DNA from: Cudoniella acicularis
Taxonomy: Eukaryota > Ascomycota > Leotiomycetes > Helotiales > Helotiaceae
DNA length: 63,026 nucleotides
NCBI GenBank assembly: GCA_013054445.1
Contig: JAAMPI010000121.1
Location: 1-63,026 of the forward strand
Reading direction: 5' to 3'
A program made the position numbers and the translations under genes. This document shows, in pieces, positions 33,022-43,596 of this stretch. The notes under the pieces are model-generated. The model was not told the DNA's origin. It searched no databases and saw nothing but the letters and a program-made list of their open reading frames with translations. Numbering within the stretch: position 1 is the stretch's first letter; every line of letters begins with the position of its first letter.

Positions 33022-34062
33022 ATGCTTTCACAGGCTTGTATACGCTGTAGAGACCGCAAAATAAGCTGCGATGGGAAATCACCAGAATGCTCTAGGTGTG
33101 TTAGTTGTGGCTTGCACTGCGAGTATATAGCCATCCGGAAGATGCGAGGTCCTGGGAGGAAGAAGTGAGCCACCCCTTACCTACTCTTTCATTCCCAGAG
33201 ACTAACCCCATTTGTTAGAAGGAGTGCCAAGAACTTGGAAGACCGAGTTAGCATGTTAGAAGCTCAGCTTCAGAGGACAGACGTGCTAGATGATGGCGAG
33301 AATAACTTGTTGAACGATGATGACCTGTTTGCAGTGCCGAGAGCTATCCCGGAAACTGAAGCAGGGGTCGGAATATCTGAGGACTCAATTGACTTGGAAG
33401 CTCGTCTAAGGCAGATATATCCAGTGTTTCTACACCCCGAGAACAATATGCGATCCCTCCAAGACTTAAAGCGGGCCGCCCAAGAGGACCAGAAGTCGCC
33501 TGAAGGATTTGCTTCTCTAGTATCGCAAGATATTATTCGATTTGCGCTTGAGAATACCTATGACGAGATTACGGGGGTCTGTCCAATCTTTGACCTTCCG
33601 ACACTCAATAGGCTTAACGCCGAGCAGCAAGCGGTCAGTAGAACTCACCCAGCGGGCAATCCGGCACGATGGGCAATTCTCAGCACTTGGATCGCCATGG
33701 GCGTGCGCTTCAGGACGGCGCTAGGGTCGGAAGACGAATTCAATCACGTTATCAAGAGCTATTACCGCAACGCAGTCTTGGTGCTTCCAGATCTTATCCT
33801 GCAGCCTGCAAACATGGAGACTATCCAGGCGCTGTTGTTCATGGCCGTATTTGCAGACGGCATGGAGGATCATCGATCTTTTGTCATGCTGGTGACCAAT
33901 GCTACCCGGCAGATTGAGCTTTTAGCTCTGCGTCTTTCCGGCGTGTCGGACAGGTGCGAGAGAGAGTCCTGTCAGCGGTTGCTATCCTTTGCTCGATTAC
34001 AAGACAGGAAAGTTGCTGAAAAATACGGGCTAACATTAATTTTAAATTCCATGTCTGTCTAG
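33022..34062 (+). pseudogene. Zn2Cys6 transcription factor, C-terminally truncated
   Basis: Exon 1 (33022-33164) encodes the zinc cluster ACIRCRDRKISCDGKSPECS plus RC...C, followed by KMRGPGRKK. Intron 33165-33218 leads to a coiled-coil-like linker (NLEDRVSMLEAQLQ) and the start of a middle homology region (WAILSTWIAMGVRFRTALGS, ETIQALLFMAVFADGMEDHR). The frame ends after 328 residues at TAA-flanked LTLILNSMSV. Related factors are normally 500-700 residues, so roughly the last half is missing. The sequence downstream is transposon and AT-rich material. DNA binding may survive; activation function probably does not. Divergent from the NmrA-like gene. Confidence 0.7.
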
Positions 34063-34412
34063 CACGAGTGGTTTGGGACAAAGATTTATCGATGCCTCAA
34101 GCTACCAGTAACAAGTTAAATAGCCAAAGCTATATTTCCGCGAATGCATTAAATCAGGTCTTGCCATTATAAGAGATGGCATCATAAGGTAATTGAGGCT
34201 ACCTGATACTGAAAGTTCAATTGTGACGTCCTATGGTCGCACGAGTAAAGAACATCCAGGGCGGGCTCAAAACTATATTGAGAGCGGATCTGGTTTACCC
34301 GCAGCTGATAAGGTGGGAAGACCAATATATTTACCATGTGAAGCTGCGATAAGAGATTACAGAATCGTGGGCTGCCTTTGTTTTCTCGTCCCCCACAACA
34401 CCATTTTTCAAA

Positions 34413-34580
34413 ATGTCGTCGTCAGTCCGTGTTGCTGTGGCACAATTCGAGCCTTGCTGGCTTGACCTCGAGGCATCCGTCCAGAAGACATGTCGGCTAA
34501 TTCGAGACGCTGCCGTAAATGGCGCCTAGCTCATCGCCTTTCCAGAATGCTGGATTCCTGGATATCCTACATAGATATGG
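34413..34580 (+). pseudogene. Nitrilase/cyanide-hydratase N-terminal fragment
   Basis: ATG 34413 reads [20 protein letters not shown], then [10 protein letters not shown] and, after a TAG (34527-34529), LIAFPECWIPGYPT with a second TAG (34572-34574) where Trp is expected (TGG to TAG). The FPE glutamate of the nitrilase triad is present. The sequence then enters an intron-like donor (GTATGC) and an AT-rich block. The Lys and Cys catalytic parts are not found downstream. It is a dead fragment. Confidence 0.75.
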
Positions 34581-34620
34581 TATGCTTTACCCCTCTGTTT
34601 TTGCTAACACTACTAATTGT

Positions 34621-34825
34621 TAAAATTATTTAAAATATAAAAAATAAAATTTTATTATTTTAAATTAAAAATCTTTTAATATTTATTTATATAATTAAGA
34701 TAAAGTTAAAAGTTAGAGGTTAAGAGATATATAAACTACTTAGTAGCCTATATACTTAAATAAAAGAAAACTTAAACCTAAGTTTTATTTTTTTAATTAT
34801 TTAAATATTAAGATTATACTAAGAC
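34621..34825. repeat. AT-rich block
   Basis: About 200 bp made almost wholly of A and T with short runs (TTTAAAATATAAAAAATAAA). It separates the nitrilase fragment from the LTR copy at 34839. It may be a heavily mutated transposon remnant or RIP-affected DNA. Confidence 0.6.
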
Positions 34826-34838
34826 CTATAAGGGCTAG

Positions 34839-35239
34839 TGTCACGAATATGAATTACATGTAGATTATAGCCTAAGGCTCGGCTAAAAGGAATGCGATTA
34901 GTATAGAGAACCATAGGAAGTTCGGGGATAGTCTATGAGATTATCACGTGACCAGGTCATGTGATGGACCGAGAGGTTTTAGTTGGACCGACGTTCGGGC
35001 ACGGTCAGAACCTTCGGGCCTCTCGATATAAGTAGTCGTGTTTCCTTAGATAGGAGCTTCGTGCTCAAATTACTTTAGCAATCTTATTTTATACTTTAGA
35101 TTATCTTTGCTTATAACGAGATCGCTTTCTATAGTGATTAACCAGGATAAAGCAGTTCACCTTCTTCAGCACTTACTAAACCGACTTAACTCCGGATACC
35201 TTATCTCTAGGAGTTGGGATAAAGGAGATTCGTTATACA
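34839..35239 (+). mobile_element. LTR remnant, family 2 copy E
   Basis: It starts TGTCACGAATATG, sharing TGTCACGA with family 1, and ends GATTCGTTATACA. The 3' 230 bp match copy D at 30485-30780. A TATA-like CGATATAAGTAG precedes the conserved GATAGGAGCTTCGTGCTC. A 5-bp duplication matching the TG/CA ends is not seen. Confidence 0.7.
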
Positions 35240-35615
35240 AGACTTAGCACGGACAGCGCATGAGCTATATAGTGCTCTCAGTACTGTACTAGATTCCCAC
35301 GCCCCTAACTGCAGTCCGCCTATCTAATTGGGATGATAGCTACGAAACCGACAGCGGCGAAATAATCTACTATGCTGTTGACCCCAATGCTTTCTACTAT
35401 TGAAACAAGATTAAATCTTGCTCTTACCTTCTCAATTTCTACATTTGTGGCATATTGGCCTGTATCTTGATAACCTCGTAGATTTATATACCAATCAGTG
35501 ACTCGGTGAGAGCCACTAGCAACACATATTCTCGATTGAGATGCCGAATTTTTTGCTGCGCTTGTTCATCGTTCTCCGTATCTTGCTAGGCGTCTTGCTA
35601 TTCGCACGTTTATAT
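35240..35615. other. Spacer with a possible WW-like coding scrap
   Basis: A plus-strand frame reads WDDSYETDSGEIIYYAVDPN at about 35327-35390, vaguely like a WW domain, with stops on both sides. No gene is supported. Confidence 0.2.
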
Positions 35616-38600
35616 TCAGAGGTCAATTCCATTTGCGCCAGAATCCTCGTCAGGATCGCAGCGGAAATCTTCTCTTCGCCGGCCTTTCCGCGTTTCTTTT
35701 TTTCTAGAGAGTCTTTGACGAGCATAGTGATATTGGACCTCCGCTACCAACGCGGCTGCGAGCGCGTCGAGGATAGACACAATCTTTATAGTGTTCGCTT
35801 CCAGATTCGGTCTTAGCCCTGACTTCCAGTCAGGTTGCGTATCCGAATAAGAGTCCTGCTTCAGCTTCTGCTCCACAGTCTCCAAAAAACCATTCCTGCA
35901 AAGTTTAAAGTTGGTCGGCACGTAATAGAGAGTGTCGGTAGGGTCAATCCCAGCATCAAGAAAAGCTTCGATGGCATAGATTCGGCTCTCGAGGAAACAT
36001 AGAAGTGCACGAGAGTGGATTACTAAGTTGGCCTCGGTCCCCGAAGTCACGTCCGGAACACCCGGCCAAGGAAAGTCTTGATCGATAGCAGCTTCGCTCT
36101 CTACGCGCTTCGGAGGAAATCTGCTAGCTTTGAGCAGACAGCTGACTATCTTCGCAGTCATGAAAGGAAATATGCCTCTTGCGACCTGAGCAAGACTGCA
36201 AAGGCGCCCTAGTAAAGCATTTGTTGTTATGCTCCGAGTCACTTCGTCCTTCTCTGCTAAAATATCTTCCACAAAATCCGAAAGACCATAAAGCGTTGCT
36301 CGCTGCAAGAATGTCATCTCCCCTGGTGGTAGGAAGTTTCGAACTACGGTGGTATGGTATAAGATTTCCTGGATTGCATATGGATCCCATGCCCCGGCTC
36401 TCATTAGTGTGGTCAGAAGCTTAGTTCTTGGATGGCGCGTGTTTTGATCACCGTTGACTTGATACGCAAATATCAAAGCGTTTGTTACGAGACCAAACAT
36501 GCTTTTTGAATCGAGAAAGCACCTGTCGTCTCTACTATTGTTCTCACCAGCAATAATGAAAATCGAAGCTACGCTCGCTTTCATCAAGGTAAGGTATGCA
36601 GAGGGTTCTCGAAACTGTGAATCATCGAGGATTCTAGTCCAATTGGTGCCTTCCTTCACGAAGTCTCGGGCAGTACGATGCATCCAACGGATTTGTCGCA
36701 ACGGAGAAAACAGCTCATAGAAGGGATCGGTAGTATGTGGAGCAGATATCTCAAGGAGGCCTGCACATCTAGCTGTTAGGTGAGCCTCGATATTTTCGAA
36801 TCTTGACCTCAACGCAGGGGCTGTTATTCTGGTGCGATTCGCTTGCACATTCTCCATAGGCTTTGGGTTGTTGTCGTTTTCCATAACATGCAAGAACTCG
36901 ATCAAAGTCGGAGGACATTCTCCGACCTCTGCAATGTCGCTTGCGAGTGTGCTTTGCGATAATGATATCGATAGTTATGCAAAAGGATCCGACGATAATT
37001 TTGCGGTCAACGTCATGGTTTGAAATGCCCTTGAAGCCCAGGCTTTGTGTATGGGTTCCATCTGAGAAAGCATTTGGTCATACAGGTGGTAGAGTTTTCG
37101 AGGGAATGATCTCAGGCGTGTCTACAGTTGTTGGATGGTATCTCTCTCCACCAGACCCTTCAATAGAAGCTGTACGACAACCTCCACCCAGAGAAAGACC
37201 CCCTTAGCTCTTTCCACAATCTCTGATGTAAGGGCAGAAGAAAGATGCTTATCGCACGCAGCCCGCCTCACAAAAGCTGGGCTTTCTTGGAACTTATCGT
37301 TGACATACTTTTTGATGTCATTAGATGTGAGATCTTGCAACCGCAGACTTGCGCAATCTCCCAAGTTGTCTTGGAATTGAACCCACGGTCGACTAGACAA
37401 GCAAAATTTCACAACGTTTGTCCGTGTTGCAGATCGCTTGAAGAGCATGCAAAGCTGTTCAGTGTCTCCACTAAACTCATCTAGGCCGTCTATGAGGAAA
37501 CAGAATTTCAAGGGAAATAGCTTCTGTTCAATCATGTTCTCGAACCCGTTGTGTAGATGCCGAAAAGAGAACGATCCGGGCTGAATTTGTTGGCCAAGGT
37601 CTGAGCTTCTAGCATAAAGCGATGCCCAGCGGTTCGGGAAGACGGCAGGAATAAGGTCTGGGTATTTCCCAAGAACCTGAAATAGCAAAGAACGGAGAAG
37701 TCCTTGGGAACTCTTCTGCATGGGTGTCCCACTGTTCCAGAAGAAAACGTAGCCATATAGCACGGAACGGGTCCATGAAGTGTTTTGCGGCTCCATCCCA
37801 GCAAATATTCCCTTGTTCTTTTGTCGTTATAAATATGCTTGAGCAAGGTCGACTTTCCAGAGCCTGGTTTGCCATTCATCCAATAAATACTATCACTCTC
37901 TCGTAGCTACTTGCCGAAATTGCTCTATGGCAGTTGCTTCACGCCGGGATCGCAGAATATCTAGTCAAGAGTTTGAGGATGGGCCTCTGGCACTTCCTCA
38001 TACCAATCTGTCATCTGAGGATCCTGTAATAACTTTAAGACCGCTCTCTGAATATAGGTCCGAAAACACCGTTCGTCTTCATCGGCTACATTCAGCATCT
38101 CAATTTAAGCTGTGATAACGTCAACAGGAGAAGACGGAGACAACACGGCGTTCCTTACGTCAAGGGTGTCGAAGCGAGCGGAAGAACACAGGATGCCGGC
38201 GTCAATTTTCTGCCTATTTGGCTACAGTGAGAAACAAGTAAGACTATGCTGAGGTTTGTACTCACCCTAGCCATATCATGTGCTCGTAAATGTAAAGGTT
38301 CCTGTAGAAGAGATAGTCGTTTTCTCATCTGTGCTATCTCATCCTTCGACCACGCATTCCTTACTATAGCCCTAAGGTTTTCCCACATCCGGTGCTTTCC
38401 ATTTTTGACTTTCAGACTTCTCAATTTGCTCAGCAATTCTTCCACAATCTGTTTGGCATCATCACAGATTTTGTAAAAATCTCCTAGATGTTGTTCGTCT
38501 TCTGTGAGTGGTTCCCTAACATCTTCTTTGGAGAATAGAATCGTAGATTACAGCTTGACAATAACAGACTGGAGGTCTCTAGTCACAAGTTCCAGCTCCT

Positions 38601-38723
38601 CACGCATCTTCAAAACCCTCGGGAGGATTTGTAGAGCTCGACACCGCTAGAGAACAATTTGTTGCCAAAGTCGATAAATTGGACGTTAGTGCCTGCGACC
38701 GAAAGTGCCGTCAACGGGTCCAT
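35616..38723 (-). pseudogene. NACHT NLR-like gene, multiply interrupted
   Basis: From ATG 38723 (MDPLTALSVAGTNVQFIDFG) the N-terminal domain typical of fungal NACHT proteins runs to HDMARP, with one intron. NACHT follows with Walker A GKPGSGKSTLLKHIY, FFWNSGTPMQKSSQGLLRSL, Walker B FCFLIDGLDEF and SSRPW. The DUF7791-like region continues (RKLYHLYDQMLSQMEPIHKA, RTARDFVKEG), and the last 430 codons are open to 35616. Stops: TAA 38548-38550, TAA 38105-38107, TAG 37961-37963, TAG 37925-37927, TAG 37907-37909, TAG 37122-37124 and TAA 36975-36977. Frameshifts occur near 38630 and 37800-37850. Every stop sits where Gln or Trp fits, so all are explained by C-to-T change. Fungal NLRs act in non-self recognition; this copy is dead. 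Confidence 0.85.
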
Positions 38724-39137
38724 GATATCAAGAACTAGGAAGAAGCATTCATTTCGCTATCCAAGCTCTCGCTGTACCAGACTTGATGTCAGGCTGCCAC
38801 GTGCTAGATATCACAGCCGCTCTAATCCGATGAACAGGTTGTGGATATGATTTTGCTGACTTTGGTGACGCCTTTGGAAGTGGAACTGGATGAGATGAGA
38901 TGTAAAAGGTATTCGGAGAGGCGGTAAGGCTACAGATCTAAGGAAATTGCTTTGTTGGCGTAGCAGAGTCGAGTCGTGGTGGCGGAGTGCATCCGATCCT
39001 CGGTCTTCGCGCTGTACAACCATTTAAGATACCCTGACTGCCCGGACAGAGTTCGTAGGAGGAAGGGAGGGAAATTTTTGTATTTTTGTAACCTTTCACT
39101 AAATGCCCACCCTCCTACTATGATTAGGAAACCAAGT
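38724..39137. other. Spacer upstream of NLR pseudogene
   Basis: No gene seen; includes the former NLR promoter. Confidence 0.35.
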
Positions 39138-39577
39138 CTACATAAGCACGAGCCGGTATCGAACCTCCTGAAACTCGCCCTCTTTATGCTCCTTATTCAA
39201 GTACTTACGTATCCAATCGTGGGAGAGGGTTCGGAATAACGTCAACCTCGAATAGACCTTACACTCGAGGCGATCCCACATCTTGAGACCAGAGAAAGGG
39301 GGGCGGCTACCGGGAAGGGGGAGAGGCATACTGTGTAAGCTGTTACGGAGCGCGTCGGCGAGCCTAGGGTGGGCATCGATTAATTCGGGAAGGGAGGTAG
39401 GGTTTGAGGTATGATAATACTGCTTAAGGTGGCGATAGATGAGGGACTTGCAGGAGGAGAAGGGGTGGTCGATGCCAACCGCGTGCGGGTTGGTCGCGAT
39501 GATGGTCGAACAAGGCGGAAGACAAAGGGCCCATTCGGCGCCTGTACGACGTCGAGAGGGTCTAGATTCGTGAGCAT
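39138..39577 (-). pseudogene. Unknown protein-coding relic
   Basis: ATG 39577 opens MLTNLDPLDVVQAPNGPFVF. The better coding sense then passes to another frame: IIATNPHAVGIDHPFSSCKS, LPELIDAHPRLADALRNSLH, ECKVYSRLTLFRTLSHDWIR, ending at the stop near 39138. The amino-acid texture looks genuine, but I do not recognise a family. One frameshift is needed. It could be a degenerate member of a lineage-specific family or of a mobile element. Confidence 0.35.
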
Positions 39578-40480
39578 TTTGATGTGAAATCGACAGCGTA
39601 AGATAAGGACACAGGAGACAAAGAAAAAGTGAAGGAAAACCTAATGTTTAATACTTGAGATTATAAGGGGAATTAAGAGTATTACGCGCTGAGTACACGG
39701 ATAGCCAGGGATTCAGTACGGATCGCACCCTATTCGGTGCTGCATAGACGAGAAAACGGAAGAGGGTCAGTTCCAGTACAAAAACACGTAGGAATATGAT
39801 GGCTGGGAAAGTTAAGTCGAGCACAAATCTTTTCTTCTACACACTAACCACACCTTAATATTCAGTTACGTGGACAGAGGGGCTACTGTCGGTAGTAAAC
39901 AGTCAGGGTTTGTCCGGGCAGGGATTAAAAAAAGATGGAATACATGTTAGTGCTGGAGTCAGGGAGGCTTCTGTCAATGTCGGGATTTCGGTCTCTGAAA
40001 GCTAAAGTAAGTACGCCTTTTGCAGATTTCGTGAATACCAATATCAAATGCCCTTGTTGATTTTCGATGTGGATAGCTTCTATCTTCAACTCTTTCTCCT
40101 CTCTGCCGTACGAATTTCAATCAAATGCCAACAGCGGTTTGCGGTCAATACACAAGAGATCGAAACGATAAGGTGGTCCGAAGTACATAGAGAAGCAGCT
40201 GTAGGCAGCGAAGCATGAAGGCAACGAAGTACCGAAAACTTGAAGGAAGACCGCAGACAGCTTCACAGTTTACTAGAAAGTGTAGCCCATATACCAAGGC
40301 GGAGCACAGAGAACCATCAGGCCCATCCAAACCGGGTAGTTATTGAGAATCTACTCAAGATGGTCCACTCGCACCTTTGGGTCCTAGAAAAACGATTCTC
40401 ACGCAGCATCGAGGCATCCACCACCAGCCTGTCATTCATTTTCCGACAGATAAAACCAAGCTGAATACCAACGCTTTCTT
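39578..40480. other. Non-coding stretch before minisatellite
   Basis: No gene, RNA or repeat seen. Confidence 0.35.
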
Positions 40481-40642
40481 GTGTGAACTTTTCGTCCCGT
40501 CTGATTTCCTCGCCTCGCGTGAACTACCCGTCTCGTCTGAACTCCCCGTTTCGTCTGAACTTCTTGTCCCGTCTGAACTCCCTGTCCAGTGTGAACCCCT
40601 CACTGCGTCTGGACTCCTTGCCGCGTCCAAACCCCACCGTGT
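40481..40642 (+). repeat. 18-bp minisatellite, nine units
   Basis: Nine consecutive 18-bp units fit without gaps, with consensus near GTCTGAACTCCCCGTCTC and starts at 40481, 40499, 40517 and so on to 40625. Because 18 is a multiple of three, the open frame across it would encode a six-residue repeat (ELPVSS-like). Looser copies of the same unit recur at 40876-41010. No gene is otherwise supported. Confidence 0.85.
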
Positions 40643-40875
40643 TCTGAGCCAGAAGAGTTTTGGTTTTTATTCATCTTGGCGGAAGAGGCGAAGGTTGTGA
40701 TTTTATACTGGCCAGAGCGACGACTCGGCGAACTTTTCTATTTCGAGGCATACCAAGTTCCACGGATGCCCTGGAGAGGGAAGACCAAGGTAGTGATTTT
40801 CCGTTGGCCGGGGAGAAGATTCGTCATTCACAGGTAGACGTCTCCCCGAAGCTTTTAATTCCAAGGCCGGCCAAC

Positions 40876-41010
40876 GTGTGAACTCCCCATCCCGCGTGAA
40901 TCGCTCTACTCTGTGTGTGTGAAGTCATTCGCAGTGTGAGCCTCCTCCGTCGCTAAATCGCATTCGGTGTTTGAACCTCCCTCGCCGTGTGAACCTTCCT
41001 CGCTATGATA
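40876..41010 (+). repeat. Degenerate copies of the 18-bp minisatellite
   Basis: GTGTGAACTCCCCATCCC at 40876 is followed by GCGTGAAT..., GTGTGAG..., GTTTGAACCTCCCTCGCC and GTGTGAACCTTCCTCGCT. The spacing drifts between 18 and 21 bp. It is clearly related to the array at 40481-40642. Confidence 0.65.
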
Positions 41011-41079
41011 ATTCTGCGCACTGAATCAAGCCTTCTGCCGAAGTGTCAGTATCTAGTCCCTTGTTCCCGCGCAAAGTCG

Positions 41080-41470
41080 AGAAGATCACACACTTCCTCA
41101 AATCCCTTCTGGCACATCCATTCTGTGGTGATTTTACCCCACTTTGCACAGGAAGAACCGTCTGCCCAAGAAGTATCTCCCCACTGGACCCTCTCTTTTT
41201 TCGACTTCTCGAAGAACTATTCGAATTTCTTCTGGCACATTCTCTTCAACCATCCCTTCCGACTACTCGAAGAACTTTTCGAATTTCTTCCGGCACATCC
41301 CTTTTGCGGGGATTTTACCACTCTCCGACTGACCCCTCTCCTGGACGATGTCTTCATAAGTCACCTCGCCGCATCCACTTTTGCCCAAAGCTTTCTTCGC
41401 TGCTCAATGCTTCGTCCGCCACTTCACCTGCATCCTATTTAGCCCAAAGCTCTCTTCGCTGCTTACCCAT
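41080..41470 (+). repeat. Diverged tandem repeats (TTCTGGCACATCC-type)
   Basis: Blocks such as CTTCTGGCACATCCATTCTG, CGAATTTCTTCTGGCACATT and CGAATTTCTTCCGGCACATC, and the pair GCCCAAAGCTTTCTTCGCTG / GCCCAAAGCTCTCTTCGCTG, recur with irregular spacing. They indicate an old complex repeat array. Confidence 0.6.
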
Positions 41471-41770
41471 TGTTTCAGAGACGTGGAAACGTCAGAAAAT
41501 GGCCAGTGCTTCAACTTGATGTGCCGTGATATTTTCCTGATCTTTTCGAACAACAAGTACTCGGCCTACCACCAACCCTCAGATCTCATGATTGGCGTCG
41601 AGGTTCAAATACACGCCAGTCTTGGCGGTCGTTGTAAGGAGGGACCTTGCGAAGGAGCTTGAGGTGCGTGACGGTATTGGGATGCGTCGACGCAAGTTGG
41701 AGCTTGGGGGTTTTCCTGCGCTTCTGGGCAAGCGAGTGTCGGAGTCTGTGACCAAGTGGAATGGCTTGAA

Positions 41771-42072
41771 GGCGCAGAGAAGCCATAGCACTGGACGGGA
41801 TGAAAAGCCCGACACGGCAAGGATGCAATAATTACTCAGTGGCAGAGATATTGAGACCCACAAGTCGAATAGATTAAAGGCGCAGAGAAGCCAGAGCGCA
41901 GGACTCCCAGAATGGGACGAAAAGCTTAATATGTCAAGTATGGCATAATTACTCACAGTAGCAGAGATATTGAGACCCACAGAGAAGCCATGGCGCCGGA
42001 TGGGACGAAAAGCCTGATGCGACAGCAATTTTCATAATTACTCACAGTAGGAGAGATATTGAAACCTACAAG
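41771..42072 (+). repeat. Three tandem copies of a ~100-bp unit
   Basis: Units begin near 41771, 41880 and 41980 with GCGCAGAGAAGCC or CAGAGAAGCC, pass through GGACGAAAAGC and ATAATTACTCA, and end GAGATATTGAGACCCACA. Similarity is high, with small indels. The array is not coding on either strand as far as I can see. Confidence 0.8.
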
Positions 42073-42247
42073 CCCTACCCCAGGTATGGCCATGAGCAGA
42101 GATGTCACCAATGAAGGTTCGTGTCTCCGTCAAAAGAAAAGGATCTGGCTTTGTTCATACGAGCAGCGAACCTCTTGATGGACTCTGTGCTTGTTTGACA
42201 GAGGGATCTTGCGAGTCCCATTTACCTCAAGTATGGCTAGGCTGCTC

Positions 42248-42355
42248 GATGGGTACCCGTGGGTAGGAGTAAGGAGAGTTACTCCTACCCGCGGGTATAC
42301 CCATGCACGGGTACCCATCTACGGATAGACCCGCGGTAGGTAGGCATACCCGTGG
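42248..42355. repeat. GGGTACCC palindrome/hairpin cluster
   Basis: Two alternative foldbacks are visible. 42251-42272 pairs with 42279-42302 (one mismatch, two-base bulge, 6-nt loop). The 14 bases GATGGGTACCCGTG at 42248-42261 pair perfectly with CACGGGTACCCATC at 42306-42319. More GGGTA/TACCC words continue to about 42355. Confidence 0.8.
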
Positions 42356-42853
42356 GTTGCAATTGGGGATTTCGATGATGAGGGATTGTTATGCTGTGAT
42401 CGAAAAGGATCTTGAGAGAGGGAAAGAGGTTGTACATTTCGATGCAAGGGGGTTGCCAGGCTGCAAGTTAGGTGGCTGAGTGGCTGCAGGAGTGACCGTC
42501 TTGTGAGTCGAGGATCGAGAAATATATTAGGATGAAGAGCCGTAAAGAATATCAGGTAGAAGTAGTTGCCCGAAGATTTATTGGAGTGGGTAATAAATGA
42601 GTTGCAGACACTGAGACCGCCAGACGAGGATAGGAGAAGAGCAATGAGCCCCTCTTCGACATCGCTTCTGCTGCGTGCACCAAACAGATAAGTTTCCTCA
42701 AAATAACACACGATAACATCACTCCATTCCCAATCTCGATTATTCTCCTAAGACAATCTCCCCATTCTCAATACTCTTGCTCTCTGTCTCCTCATCCTCC
42801 GAAATTCTGACTCATGGGAAGTGAATCACAGATTTGCGCCAATGCTTAAACGC

Positions 42854-43596
42854 CTATTCCACCTCCTCCTCAACCACACTTTTAGCACGCTCCGAATCCC
42901 ATCCTCTGCCACTGGGAATCACAAAGAGAAGCTCCTCCAAGTGTACGAATTGGGTAAGGGCTAGCATACTTTTCCCGTAGCGCTGCCTTGGTAGCACACC
43001 TAGACGTTGAACAGGACTACTCATCCAGTCCCCATTCAACATCTTGTGCACCACGATAAGATATTTCATCCGGCGTAAAATGTTCTCGTCGAGGATTGGA
43101 AGCATGTACCTCTCGTGAAGATTACTGAATGCGGAGTACGAAAAATCATTTTGTATGAAAAAGGCGTCATATTCCAGGTCGCAGTAGATATGTGATATGG
43201 AGTGGAAATCCAGACACCCGATGTATTCAACGTAATCCTTGGTTCGTCACAGATTATTCTTTTCGACCATCTGCCATTTGTCTGGTACTCTTCCGGTTTG
43301 GGGTTGTAATTATTGAAATCGAGCGTCAGCTGGTAGTGCTTCAGCCCAATCTCATGGGCTTCATGACATGTATGAAGGATTGCAGGAGGTGGACGCTTCT
43401 GAGCTTTTGGATACTGTGCGGGTCGGCGTGGTGGGGGCCAAGGTGTTAACACTCCATTAGATTCGATTACAAATGGAGATTCGTAAATAAACTCGTCGTT
43501 TCATGGAAGCTCGACGACTTGTTGTACCTGGGCGGAATGTTTCCAAATCTCTTGGTGCAGCCCTTTGGGCAGGCGAGGGAATTGAGGAAAAGTCAT
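42854..43596 (-). pseudogene. 2EXR-domain protein pseudogene
   Basis: ATG 43596 gives MTFPQFPRLPKGLHQEIWKH, the 2EXR (F-box-like, fungal) domain start. It continues to VQQVVELP, a TGA (43501-43503, CGA to TGA plausible), then NDEFIYESPFVIESNGVLTP, AILHTCHEAHEIGLKHYQLT and a frameshift near 43200. The last frame reads IYCDLEYDAFFIQNDFSYSA and MLPILDENILRRMKYLIVVH, ending in VVEEEVE. 2EXR proteins are a large fungal family of unknown function. A stop and a frameshift make this copy a pseudogene. Confidence 0.75.

Noticed and set aside
30485..35239. A full-length retrotransposon with LTRs at D and E.
   Set aside because: No gag, protease, reverse transcriptase or integrase lies between them, the enclosed genes are ordinary fungal genes, and the outer flanks do not form a duplication.
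34821..35243. AAGAC on both sides of the LTR copy E as a target-site duplication.
   Set aside because: It would move the element ends to CTATAAGG...CGTTATAC and discard the conserved TGTCACGA start; chance is a fair explanation.
40481..42072. A CRISPR-like array because of regular repeats.
   Set aside because: Units abut without unique spacers, and the genome is eukaryotic.
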